Assembly: GCA_038204185.1 (NCBI GenBank)
Contig: JBBRDE010000225.1
Coordinates: 1 to 9,385 of the forward strand
From: Salmonirosea sp038204185
GTDB lineage: Bacteria > Bacteroidota > Bacteroidia > Cytophagales > Spirosomataceae
DNA length: 9,385 nt
Direction: 5' to 3'
Part shown: positions 1 through 6,920 of the stretch, in pieces
How the letters are laid out: each line of letters opens with the position of its first letter
Numbering within the stretch: position 1 is the first letter of the stretch
Notes under the pieces: generated by a model
What the model was told of the DNA's origin: nothing
The model's database searches: none
What the model saw: the letters and a program-made list of their open reading frames with translations, nothing else
Translations under genes and position numbers: made by a program

Positions 1-780
1 ACGTAAGGAGCCACGCCCCGTCGGCCGAGAAACGCGCATTGGAAATGTCTTTCAGGTCTTTGAGGAAATCATGCGCCTGGCCGCTGCGCGTTTCCCAAAC
101 CCACCATTCATCCCTAAGAGTGTACGTAAGGAGCCACGCCCCGTCGGCCGAGAAACGCGCATTGGAAATGTCTTTCAGGTCTTTGAGGAAATCATGCACC
201 TGGCCGCTGCGCGTTTCCCACACCCGCCCTACCCCCGCACGAGTGCGCGTAAAGAGCCACGCCCCGTCGGCCGAGAAATGCGCGTCGTAAATGCCTTTCT
301 GGTCTTTGAGGAAATCATGCAGCTGGCCGTTGCGCGTTTCCCACACCCGCCAGTCCCCCGCCTCTGTGCGCGTGAGGAGCCACGCCCCGTCGGCCGAGAA
401 ACTCGCCTCGGAAATATCTTTCTGGTCTTTGAGGAAATCATGCAGCTGGCCGTTGCGCGTTTCCCACACCCGCCAGTCCCCCGCCTCTGTGCGCGTGAGG
501 AGCCACGCCCCGTCGGCCGAGAAACGCGCCTCGGAAATGCCTTTCTGGTCTTTGAGGAAATCATGCACCTGGCCGTTGCGCGTTTCCCACACCCGCCCTA
601 CCCCCGCCTCTGTGCGCGTGAGGAGCCACGCCCCGTCGGCCGAGAAACTCGCCTCGGAAATATCTTTCTGGTCTTTGAGGAAATTATGCACTTGGCCTCT
701 GTGCGTTTCCCAAACCCCAGAAATTCCTGCCTCATTCTTAGTAATGATCCAGGCCCCATCATCTGACGATGCCTGGATGC
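1..780 (-). repeat. Tandem 123-bp (41-aa) WD40-type repeat array
   Basis: Units start at 1, 124, 247, 370, 493 and 616, exactly 123 bp apart, with a diverged seventh unit from 739. The four units starting at 247, 370, 493 and 616 (the last only in its first part) share long identical blocks. Differences are clustered at a few codons: the residues around I-S/Y-E/D/N-A-S/R/H-F, the pair before RVWETR (DW or VG), and V or L in GQ-V/L-HDF. Because the period is a multiple of three, changes in copy number keep the gene in frame. The array continues past the left edge, so total copy number is unknown. Confidence 0.9.
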
Positions 781-2410
781 CCTCGTATCGATATTTCTCT
801 TTGAACTGATGAGAGGTACTTCCATTGAAAATCTTTCGGGTTTGCTCCCTGATAAAATTTAAAGCCTTTTCGTCTTTTGTTTTGTTTTCTGCTACTTCTA
901 ACAGGCGTAGTCCCTGAATAGGGTTTATTTTTTCTGCTTCCGAAGCCCAGTATAGGGCAGTGGCGTTGTTAGTAGCTTTTTGTGCCTCATCAGCTCTTTT
1001 ATCAGCCTCTGCTTTTAAGATTTTTATACTTTTTAGGTTATCCTCCAATTCTCGTATGCTCCTTTCATTCTCCGCACGGCTATCTTCAATGTAGCTCAGG
1101 ATGGCCTCCTTGTTCTCGTTACCTACCAGTTCGTCATTAACTTCATTGTTGTATTGATCATACAGCGCTACATTTTCTTTACTGAGGTATCCTCCCTGTT
1201 TTTCAAGCCAGAACTGATAGTTGGTTCGGATAATCTGCGTAATATCCCTGATTAATCGCTGAGAGACTGTCCGTTTACTTGCCACAATGGCCGCGAGGGC
1301 ATCGTGGGCCAGTTCGTAGTATTGGTTATCCTTGCGGATCAATCGGGCGTTCTCTAAATGAGCCAGGCATTCATCTAATTTTGGGCCCGTAAATCTGTTT
1401 TTAGAGTTTAGCCTCGATGATCCTTCTGCAATGGGACGTTTGGTACCATCGTCCGTAACAAAGCTATCGAGTAGTTCCTGTATCCATGTTTCCTCAATTT
1501 TTAGTTCTCTGGCAATAACCGTTGTCTGCTCTCCGAGGTATACCTCCAGTACTTTCTTTACAGTTTCAACTTGTTTCAGCGTACCTTCATTCATCTCCAC
1601 GGGTGGTGGAATCCTCACCCACTCTTCTTCTCCGTAGCGTTCCGTATAGGCGGTTCTCCACAATCGATCCAGGTATACCTGCAGATACGCCAGTTGGCTA
1701 GTAGCGTTCCCTTCCAGGAGGTTTGAAGCAATTGCCTTTATCAGTTCGGGTGGGTTGCAGCTAATGTTAAAACTTTTAAAGGTACCGCTGAGTACATTGC
1801 CAATTTTGGCAGTATTCATGGATTCGATCCGGAGTCTGAAATCGAACAAGGTTGGAAGGTCGTTTTCGTAGGTGTACAGTTGCCCCAGAAACTCTTCCCG
1901 GAGTATCAACACGAACTTGCAACGAATGGTACTCAGGCTCGCTTTAATGATTGCAAATAGCTCCTTTACTTCGGCCAGTTTGCCTTCTTCATCCAAAATG
2001 ACTTTGTGTTGTTCGTCTTTGGCTGCCAGCGTAAAAACTTCCTCGAATTGATCAAAAAATAAATATACCGGGCGGTTGTAGGTACTATAGATGCTATTGA
2101 TGTGCTCCCGGAACGTCTTTTCCTGAGGCAAATCGGATAGCTGACTTAATGCCTCCCGAACAGACTTAGTGACAATTTCACCCCTCCGAATCACAAGGGG
2201 AATCCAGTCGGGCCCGTTGAAATGCCTGCTGAGCCCGCACTGTACCAAGCTGGTTTTGCCCGTTCCCGAAGGGCCGTACAACAGCACCAGGTTGGTAGCG
2301 GTGAGCATTTTATATAGTTCCAGAGTTTCGGTATCCCTACCCCAGAAGTTTTCTTTGTCTTTGGCACTATACGGAGCCAGAAACTTGAAGGGACTATTAA
2401 GCTGAGCCAT
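1..2410 (-). CDS. nSTAND P-loop NTPase with WD40 repeat array (3' end beyond window)
   Basis: The frame is open for 803 codons from the ATG at 2410 to the left edge, with no stop. The N-terminus holds a Walker A motif (GPSGTGKT, residues 46-53) and a Walker B of the nSTAND type (VYLFFDQFEE, about 115-124). A winged-helix-like region at about 273-373 ends in ELAHDAL, as is usual in these ATPases. A charged, probably coiled-coil segment (about 427-480) and a helical stretch containing ALYWASEAEKINPIQGLRLLEVA (about 478-502) follow. From about residue 545 come 41-residue repeats with a core like FSADGAWLLT...VWETR.GQ.HDFLKD, which I read as WD40-type blades. In the family the repeats sense a target and the ATPase is an oligomerisation switch. 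The start overlaps the upstream CHAT gene by 14 bp, so the two are probably translationally coupled. An AGGA nine bases upstream is a weak ribosome site. The role in defence or cell death is inferred; the fold calls are firm. Confidence 0.88.
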   Translation of the reverse strand, partial: MAQLNSPFKFLAPYSAKDKENFWGRDTETLELYKMLTATNLVLLYGPSGTGKTSLVQCGLSRHFNGPDWIPLVIRRGEIVTKSVREALSQLSDLPQEKTFREHINSIYSTYNRPVYLFFDQFEEVFTLAAKDEQHKVILDEEGKLAEVKELFAIIKASLSTIRCKFVLILREEFLGQLYTYENDLPTLFDFRLRIESMNTAKIGNVLSGTFKSFNISCNPPELIKAIASNLLEGNATSQLAYLQVYLDRLWRTAYTERYGEEEWVRIPPPVEMNEGTLKQVETVKKVLEVYLGEQTTVIARELKIEETWIQELLDSFVTDDGTKRPIAEGSSRLNSKNRFTGPKLDECLAHLENARLIRKDNQYYELAHDALAAIVASKRTVSQRLIRDITQIIRTNYQFWLEKQGGYLSKENVALYDQYNNEVNDELVGNENKEAILSYIEDSRAENERSIRELEDNLKSIKILKAEADKRADEAQKATNNATALYWASEAEKINPIQGLRLLEVAENKTKDEKALNFIREQTRKIFNGSTSHQFKEKYRYEGIQASSDDGAWIITKNEAGISGVWETHRGQVHNFLKDQKDISEASFSADGAWLLTRTEAGVGRVWETRNGQVHDFLKDQKGISEARFSADGAWLLTRTEAGDWRVWETRNGQLHDFLKDQKDISEASFSADGAWLLTRTEAGDWRVWETRNGQLHDFLKDQKGIYDAHFSADGAWLFTRTRAGVGRVWETRSGQVHDFLKDLKDISNARFSADGAWLLTYTLRDEWWVWETRSGQAHDFLKDLKDISNARFSADGAWLLT

Positions 2411-4199
2411 GGATATCCTGATTGGCTATGAGTCCATCGAAATGCACGAACTGCTTTTTTAAATTATCGTAAAAACGCTGGCTATTTTTATTGTCCTTAG
2501 TGATTTTGGCATAAATCTCTCTATCCGAGGGCTTGATTAACTGCTTGTAGATGAACCCTTCGGAAGAAGATACTGCGCAAAAACTTATATCAGGAATGTG
2601 GTCCTTGTCGTAGAGCACGTTGTTGTCAATCAAGAAAGGAGATAGGTTTAAGTACTTGGTATCCTGTATCAAATCATCCACCATATCCACCATATTCTCC
2701 GACTTTTTTACGATCAGGATGCACGAGTTGTCCGGGGCATTATCGAGGATATTTTCGTTGAATTCTGGCGGTTCGTCCTCGCCTCCAATCCATTCATAGA
2801 TGGACAAATCAAAGCCATAGGAGGGTTCAAGTTTGACTCTATTTTTGTAAACCGTAATATTTTTTATCGTTACAAATTGGTACTCTTTCAGAAAAATAAA
2901 CTGTTTCAATAAATGCGTTATCTTTATTTCGGCCAACTCGCATAGTCGTCGCGTTTCTTTCGGATTCAGTTTTTCACTATTCGCGGTATTCCGGTTTTCC
3001 GTTTTGTCAATTTCAGTCCTCATTTCCGCAAAGAAATCATCGGTTTCCGGTAGGAAATTCCAGTCAATCCCGGTAAACTCCTTGATAATGATCTCCCTAC
3101 TTTTCAAAAATTCAATTCCAGCCAGTATTATTGCCACATTGGCACAAGAACTCCATTGACTTTCAGTAGTTAGGTCTGAGAGGATCTTGGGAAGTTTAGA
3201 ATCCAAACTTCTAATGAGTTGTTCGCGGATTTCGGCCAGGGCAATGGACTTCAGTACTTCTTTGAGCGATAGATAAAAATCGGCTATTTTCTTTAATCGT
3301 CTTAGGTCAGGTTGCGTGAAGTAGGGAATTTCTTTCGAATTGACTTCTTGGTCAGAGGTAGGTTCCGCGCACAGATCATAAATGTATTTGGTAATGAATT
3401 GGGGGAAATAGGAATAAATTAAATTTTTAGCGGATCTGAAATCTTTACGAGCCCCGACTTTTCTTTTGTCAATACCAGCGAAGGAAGCGTAGAGCGTCTC
3501 AGTCAAATACTTGTTTGTCTTAAATTCATTGATGTACTTAAAGTCCTCGATGGCGGCCATTACGCTCCAGTTAGCGTCATCCGGTTGGTTTAGTATGAGT
3601 ATCCAGGGAAGGGCTGACGTACTTTGTCCGGTATCCAGGGAGCCGCGAACCGCTTCCTCGGTCTCGATTACTTCTATTTTAGAAGTTCGGATGTATTGGG
3701 CTCTCTGCAGTCCCAGGTCAAAAGCTTTGGTAACGGTGTCACCTTTGCTCAAAGACTCCCAGAAAAAAGCAGAAAAATTGGCAGCAGCCTGGTCATTTAT
3801 GGGTGCTTCGGTAGCAATCAGGATAGGAATTTGCTTTTCCAGCAGATTCGGTAGATGCCCGGAAGACAAGCACCCATTGATCAATACGACTTTCAACATA
3901 AGGCATTCGCCCAGGATTTCTGCCAGTCCAATAGCCGACATGGAATTCCCGACCGTTTTGATATCTAATTGCCCTGAGTGCCCACTGTACATAAACGCCA
4001 CCAGCCGCTCACGATACTCCGATACTTCGTTATGGATTTTATTGATCGTAGTACTGTAAATTGGGACTATTTTGATATCGTTATCTCGCTTACCCAAATA
4101 GCCCTGTACCGCTTCAATTTCATGGGCCAGATATTTAAGGTGTTCAGGTTGCTCCATGCTATTGGCAAAAGCAAGAATGATAACGGGCCTTTTATCCAT
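2397..4199 (-). CDS. CHAT/caspase-like cysteine protease effector
   Basis: This 600-aa protein begins with a caspase-fold domain: strands such as RPVIILAFAN and a FMYSGHSGQ motif carrying His74, then KVVLINGCLSSGHL carrying Cys110. This is the His/Cys dyad expected of CHAT proteases. PILIATEAPINDQAAANFSAFFWESL (about 125-150) is the usual continuation of that fold. Residues from about 200 to 600 are largely helical, charged and not recognised, and may connect to the partner ATPase. There is no signal peptide, so it should be cytoplasmic. The ATG at 4199 is preceded by a good AGGAGA site about five bases away, which fixes the start. The 3' end overlaps the nSTAND-WD40 gene by 14 bp. The likely role is a protease effector unleashed when the ATPase partner senses its trigger. 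CHAT membership is well supported; substrate and trigger are unknown. Confidence 0.85.
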   Translation of the reverse strand: MDKRPVIILAFANSMEQPEHLKYLAHEIEAVQGYLGKRDNDIKIVPIYSTTINKIHNEVSEYRERLVAFMYSGHSGQLDIKTVGNSMSAIGLAEILGECLMLKVVLINGCLSSGHLPNLLEKQIPILIATEAPINDQAAANFSAFFWESLSKGDTVTKAFDLGLQRAQYIRTSKIEVIETEEAVRGSLDTGQSTSALPWILILNQPDDANWSVMAAIEDFKYINEFKTNKYLTETLYASFAGIDKRKVGARKDFRSAKNLIYSYFPQFITKYIYDLCAEPTSDQEVNSKEIPYFTQPDLRRLKKIADFYLSLKEVLKSIALAEIREQLIRSLDSKLPKILSDLTTESQWSSCANVAIILAGIEFLKSREIIIKEFTGIDWNFLPETDDFFAEMRTEIDKTENRNTANSEKLNPKETRRLCELAEIKITHLLKQFIFLKEYQFVTIKNITVYKNRVKLEPSYGFDLSIYEWIGGEDEPPEFNENILDNAPDNSCILIVKKSENMVDMVDDLIQDTKYLNLSPFLIDNNVLYDKDHIPDISFCAVSSSEGFIYKQLIKPSDREIYAKITKDNKNSQRFYDNLKKQFVHFDGLIANQDIHGSA

Positions 4200-4376
4200 G
4201 GTGTCTCCTGTTTTTGAAAGCGCAAATTCAAAATGAATTATACTGAAAAATACGCTTGCTGGTGTAACCTACTCGAAAATTTATCAAACGGTACGCGGCT
4301 GAGAATCAGGAAACACTTTGCCTAACATCAAGAAGGCTACCCTGAGCCCCAGGCATAGTTGGCGATGTTTTTCACG

Positions 4377-4393
4377 GGTAGGGTAGGTAGGTA
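4377..4393. repeat. Short GGTA tandem run
   Basis: Four GGTA units, one separated by an extra G, lie in the divergent intergenic region. Such a run can slip during replication and could change promoter spacing, but nothing else in the sequence shows that it does. Confidence 0.45.
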
Positions 4394-4491
4394 GTGGAAT
4401 CCTACTGCAAAATAAGGATAACACCCGAAAAATCAGGCTGAAAAGGTACTGAATCTTAGCGAATGGTAGAAAGTCAGGCTTTTTCTTTCCT

Positions 4492-4499
4492 TATTTTTG
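4492..4499 (+). promoter_or_regulatory. Candidate Bacteroidota -7 box (TATTTTTG)
   Basis: This is a perfect match to TAnnTTTG, 32 bp before the TTG start at 4532. Transcription would start near 4506 and give a leader of about 26 nt. No TTTG element sits at the expected 19-21 bp upstream spacing, so the call rests on one box only. Confidence 0.33.
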
Positions 4500-4531
4500 T
4501 GTAATGCTACTATCTCCTAAACCTCAACATC

Positions 4532-5389
4532 TTGACTACTCTCCGACTCAACGCATCCGGTGCCGATGTAACGCTGTTACAGGAAAAATTACGTTCGCTC
4601 GGTTTTAGTCCGGGCAAAATCGACGGTGATTTCGGCCCCGGTACCGAAGCCGCCGTGATGGCCTTCCAGCGAAGCGAGGGGCTACTGGCCGACGGCCTCG
4701 TCGGGCCCGCTACCCTGGAAGCACTTGGTTTTGTGCCCTCCCTCGAAGACCTCATGGCCGAGTCGGTCGGGTCTCAGATCGATGTTGGTTTTGTGTCAAA
4801 GCTTTTTCCCTTTACGCCCCTCGGGAACATAAAAAAACACCTACCCCTGGTACTCGCCGCGCTCAAACGCCGGGAACTCGACGATCGCCCCATGGTGCTG
4901 ATGGCCCTCGCTACCATCCGGGCCGAAACCGCCAGCTTCCGACCCATTGACGAAGGCAAATCCCGCTTCAACACCTCGCCCAACGGCAAACCGTTCGATC
5001 TGTACGACAACCGCCATGATTTGGGCAATCAGGGGCCACCCGATGGCGCTACATTCAAAGGCAGGGGCTTCATCCAACTCACGGGCCGTAGCAACTACAA
5101 GGCCATCGGCCAAGAGTTGCACGTAGACCTGATCGCCAATCCGCTCCTGGCCAACGATCCCATCGTGGCGGCTGACATCCTGGCCCTGTTTCTGAAAAAG
5201 AAAGAACTCCAAATTCGGGAAGCCCTACTCGAAAATGACCTGCGACATGCCCGGCGGCTGGTCAACGGCGGAAGCCACGGACTGGATGAATTTTCAACCG
5301 CATTTCGGATGGGCGAAATTTTACTGCCGACGGAAGGCGCACGCATGGCCGTGCTACAAATCGAAAAGACGATCAGCTTCGTAGTGTAG
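4532..5389 (+). CDS. Peptidoglycan-binding plus GH19-type lysozyme/chitinase protein
   Basis: This 285-aa protein has two domains. Residues 5-68 form a PG_binding_1 module (LRLNASGADVTLLQEKLRSL, then IDGDFGPGTEAAVMAFQ). Residues from about 100 to 255 match the GH19/endolysin fold: ATIRAETASF with Glu132 as the candidate catalytic acid, FKGRGFIQLTGRSNYK, and RRLVNGGSHG. The expected activity is cleavage of peptidoglycan glycan strands, or less likely chitin. The only usable start is TTG at 4532: an in-frame TAA lies at 4502 and no in-frame ATG or GTG lies between. No signal peptide is visible, so how it reaches the cell wall is unclear; it may be phage-derived, or released on lysis or by a dedicated exporter. 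It is divergent from the CHAT/nSTAND operon and is followed 52 bp later by the fragment of an unrecognised gene. Confidence 0.85.
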   Translation: MTTLRLNASGADVTLLQEKLRSLGFSPGKIDGDFGPGTEAAVMAFQRSEGLLADGLVGPATLEALGFVPSLEDLMAESVGSQIDVGFVSKLFPFTPLGNIKKHLPLVLAALKRRELDDRPMVLMALATIRAETASFRPIDEGKSRFNTSPNGKPFDLYDNRHDLGNQGPPDGATFKGRGFIQLTGRSNYKAIGQELHVDLIANPLLANDPIVAADILALFLKKKELQIREALLENDLRHARRLVNGGSHGLDEFSTAFRMGEILLPTEGARMAVLQIEKTISFVV

Positions 5390-5415
5390 GCTGCGAAGCC
5401 TGACTGATCTTTTAC
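5388..5415 (+). terminator. Possible weak terminator hairpin after the GH19 gene
   Basis: AGGCT-GCGA-AGCCT forms a 5-bp stem with a GNRA-type tetraloop, starting in the stop codon. A CTTTT stretch follows about 10 nt later. A competing hairpin (GCTTCG...CGAAGC, 5376-5399) overlaps it. The stem is short and the T-run distant, so this is a weak call. Confidence 0.25.
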
Positions 5416-5759
5416 TTCCCTCCAAAACCTAAATCCCTCTCATGGCAACCCTGAAAATCCGTATCCCCGGTACCACAGTCGAGAACCAGCCGGTCGACAA
5501 TACCGACGAACTTGCCATTGCCGAAACCTACGTCGTCACCCCGGCCACCCGCAGCGGCCCACTCGTCCCACAGGCCGGCGATGCTCACGATTTCCTGTCG
5601 GTTGGGATGGATGTAGAAGGGGTACTTCTTCTCGCCTTGGGTGTGCCACTCAAAGAAGCCCGAAATGGGGATCAGGCAGCGTTTACCCTCGGGCATCTGG
5701 GCATGATAGCGCGATTCTAGAGCGGCTTGTTTGACGTTGAGTGAGGTATGGTAGCACAT
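5412..5759 (-). pseudogene. SRAP (YedK/HMCES-like) gene remnant, internally deleted and 3'-truncated
   Basis: SRAP proteins cap abasic sites in single-stranded DNA through Cys2. The remnant starts MCYHTSLNVKQAALESRY, with Cys2 present, and jumps to GKRCLIPISGFFEWHTQGEKKYPFYI, which holds the conserved Glu (Glu37 here, Glu105 in E. coli YedK numbering). About 68 residues between these blocks are missing, including the conserved Asn of the active site. Recognisable homology ends at GLWDEW (5559). After that the frame runs to a stop at 5412 through antisense DNA of the neighbouring gene, so the catalytic His is also absent. I set the start at 5759 because Cys2 must follow the initiator Met; an in-frame ATG at 5798 would bury it. 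It is almost certainly not functional. Confidence 0.78.
5442..5720 (+). pseudogene. N-terminal fragment of an unrecognised gene, fused into antisense SRAP sequence
   Basis: The frame is open for 92 codons from the ATG at 5442, but only the first 39 codons (to about 5558; MATLKIRIPG... to ...VVTPATRSG) look like real protein. From there the DNA is the antisense of an SRAP gene, so the remaining 53 residues are accidental. The true gene probably followed the GH19 gene in the same transcription unit and lost its 3' part in a rearrangement. I do not recognise the family: the fragment has no cysteine, no transmembrane segment and no obvious motif. It could still be expressed as a short hybrid protein. 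Confidence 0.5.
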
Positions 5760-5807
5760 AGCTTGACGAGAATTGGTTGGATTGTGGAAACTATTCAAAA
5801 GGTACCC

Positions 5808-6180
5808 TTACGGCAGAGAGGCGCTAATCGCCTTCCGGTAACGCTTCACGGTAGTAAGGCTGATACCCATCAGGTTGACTATTTCAAGCACGGAAAGGCC
5901 CTTTTGAGTGGCGGCCTTAACCTTCTGGAAATTCTCCTGATTTATGCCGAAGCGTCGTCCGATGTGCTTGCCCTGAGCCTTGGCCAACAACTGGCCAGCG
6001 CGGGTCTTTTCCAGGATCATTTCCCGCCGGGCGGCCGGCGCCGTCATATTCCGCCAGGGCGGCGAAGATGCCGATGACCAGCTTGCCCGAAGGGGTAGCC
6101 GAGTCGATGCCCAGATCCAGCGCCTTGAAAATGATGCCTCGCTCGGAGAAGCTGCCGATCAGGCTGATCAGGTGGTCGCG
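5808..6180 (-). pseudogene. Serine recombinase remnant (resolvase/invertase type), N-truncated and frameshifted
   Basis: Reading leftward, the first part gives RDHLISLIGSFSERGIIFKA, then LDLGIDSATPSGKLVIGIFAALAEYD, the end of a serine-recombinase catalytic domain and its E helix. The protein continues in another frame as REMILEKTRAGQLLAKAQGK and a C-terminal helix-turn-helix (GLSVLEIVNLMGISLTTVKRYRKAI), ending at the TAA at 5808-5810. The shift is explained by 16 extra G/C bases at 6027-6042, between codons that are normally adjacent (EYD then RE). The N-terminal part with the nucleophilic serine and the catalytic arginine region is absent: beyond 6180 the DNA belongs to an oppositely oriented recombinase. 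A 79-aa C-terminal piece (ATG at 6047) could be made. Its original job, DNA inversion or resolution, cannot be told. Confidence 0.78.
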
Positions 6181-6786
6181 GGCCTGGGCCTGTCCGCCCA
6201 GCGCACCGGCGTGGCCTAATTCCTGCGCGGCCGGGGGCAGGTCGTCGGAGAGTTCACCGACGTCGAGTCGGGCAAGCGCAACAACCGGCCCCAGCTGCTG
6301 CGGGCCATCGCCGCCTGCCAAGCGCTGGGGGCGGTGCTGCTGATCGCCAAACTCGACCGGCTCACCCGCAACGTGGCCTTCATCTTTACCCTGCGCGACT
6401 CGGGCGCCGCCTTCGTGTGCGCCGACATGCCGGAGGCTAATACATTAACGATTGGGGTGATGGCCACCATGGCCCAGCACGAACGGGAGGTGATCTCGGA
6501 CAGAACCAAGAAGGCGCTGGCCGAGAAGAAGAAACTGGGCTTCACCCTGGGCAGCCCGCAGAACCTGACGCCACAGGCAATTGAAAGCGGCAGGCTGGTA
6601 CGGCAACAGAACGCCCGTTCGGACGAGCACAACCGGCGGGCGGCGGCGCTGGCCAGCGCCATGCGGGCGGCGGGCCAGAGCTGGACGGCCATTGCCGCCG
6701 CGCTAAATGATTATGGATTTCGCACGCGGCGCGGCAAGGAGTTCCGGCCCGTGCAGGTACAGCGCGTTGTGGCGCTCTTCACTTGA
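6181..6786 (+). pseudogene. Serine recombinase, N-truncated with in-frame TAA
   Basis: The frame from 6181 reads GLGLSAQRTGVA, then TAA (6217-6219), then FLRGRGQVVGEFTDVESGKR, LLIAKLDRLTRNVAF, DMPEANTLTIGVMATMAQHE and REVISDRTKKALAEKK. It closes with a helical DNA-binding tail (AALNDYGFRTRRGKEF) and a TGA at 6784. This is a full-length small serine recombinase except for about the first 20-25 residues, which would carry the YxRVS motif and nucleophilic serine. The KLDRLTR block and E helix are intact. A 150-aa product could begin at GTG 6334 but would lack the nucleophile. The gene is visibly much more G+C-rich than its neighbours, suggesting transfer. It lies back to back with another recombinase remnant at 5808-6180. 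Confidence 0.8.
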
Positions 6787-6920
6787 AGGAGGGGTTCAGA
6801 CCCAATCCTCGAGGCAGACGAATGCACTACTGAGTAGGAACCGGGCTGGTATAAGGGAAATCCTGTTTTACGGGATGACGGTTCGTCACTGGTGACTTGA
6901 TACCATGACAAGAAACTCTT
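6787..6920. other. Short spacer between convergent genes
   Basis: There is no gene I can support here. A small palindrome GTCAC-TG-GTGAC sits at 6885-6896. I see no T-run that would make it a terminator for either flanking gene. Confidence 0.5.

Larger units (their letters stand above)
4200..4531. other. Divergent intergenic region
   Basis: About 330 bp separate the CHAT operon (leftward) from the GH19 gene (rightward). I see no gene in it. It contains a short GGTA-type tandem run at 4377-4393 and a candidate -7 box for the rightward gene near its right end. On the leftward side a TATAAT-like string lies about 40 bp before the CHAT start, but I found no convincing matching -33 element, so I do not call that promoter. 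Confidence 0.6.

Noticed and set aside
71..766. Long plus-strand open frames (231 aa and 172 aa) through the repeat array
   Set aside because: The minus-strand frame here is a continuous nSTAND-WD40 protein with recognisable repeats. The repeat period is a multiple of three and its DNA happens to lack stops in other frames, so long antisense frames arise automatically.
1..780. CRISPR-like array
   Set aside because: The repeats are directly adjacent coding units of 123 bp with no short repeat/unique spacer alternation, and they translate into a consistent WD40-type motif.
3511..4059. 182-aa plus-strand open frame inside the CHAT gene
   Set aside because: It is antisense to the well-supported CHAT protein and its translation has no recognisable motif.
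4504..4605. ATG at 4504 as start of the GH19 gene or a small upstream gene
   Set aside because: It is out of frame with the GH19 protein and ends after a few dozen codons; the in-frame TTG at 4532 fits the domain start.
4841..5212. Minus-strand frames within the GH19 gene
   Set aside because: They are shadows of the clear plus-strand GH19 coding sequence.
6216..6692. 158-aa minus-strand frame opposite the rightward recombinase
   Set aside because: It is antisense to clear recombinase motifs (LLIAKLDRLTRN and the E helix). High G+C makes stops rare on the opposite strand.
6711..6911. 66-aa minus-strand frame near 6.8 kb
   Set aside because: It is half antisense to the recombinase C-terminus, with no motif and no ribosome site.
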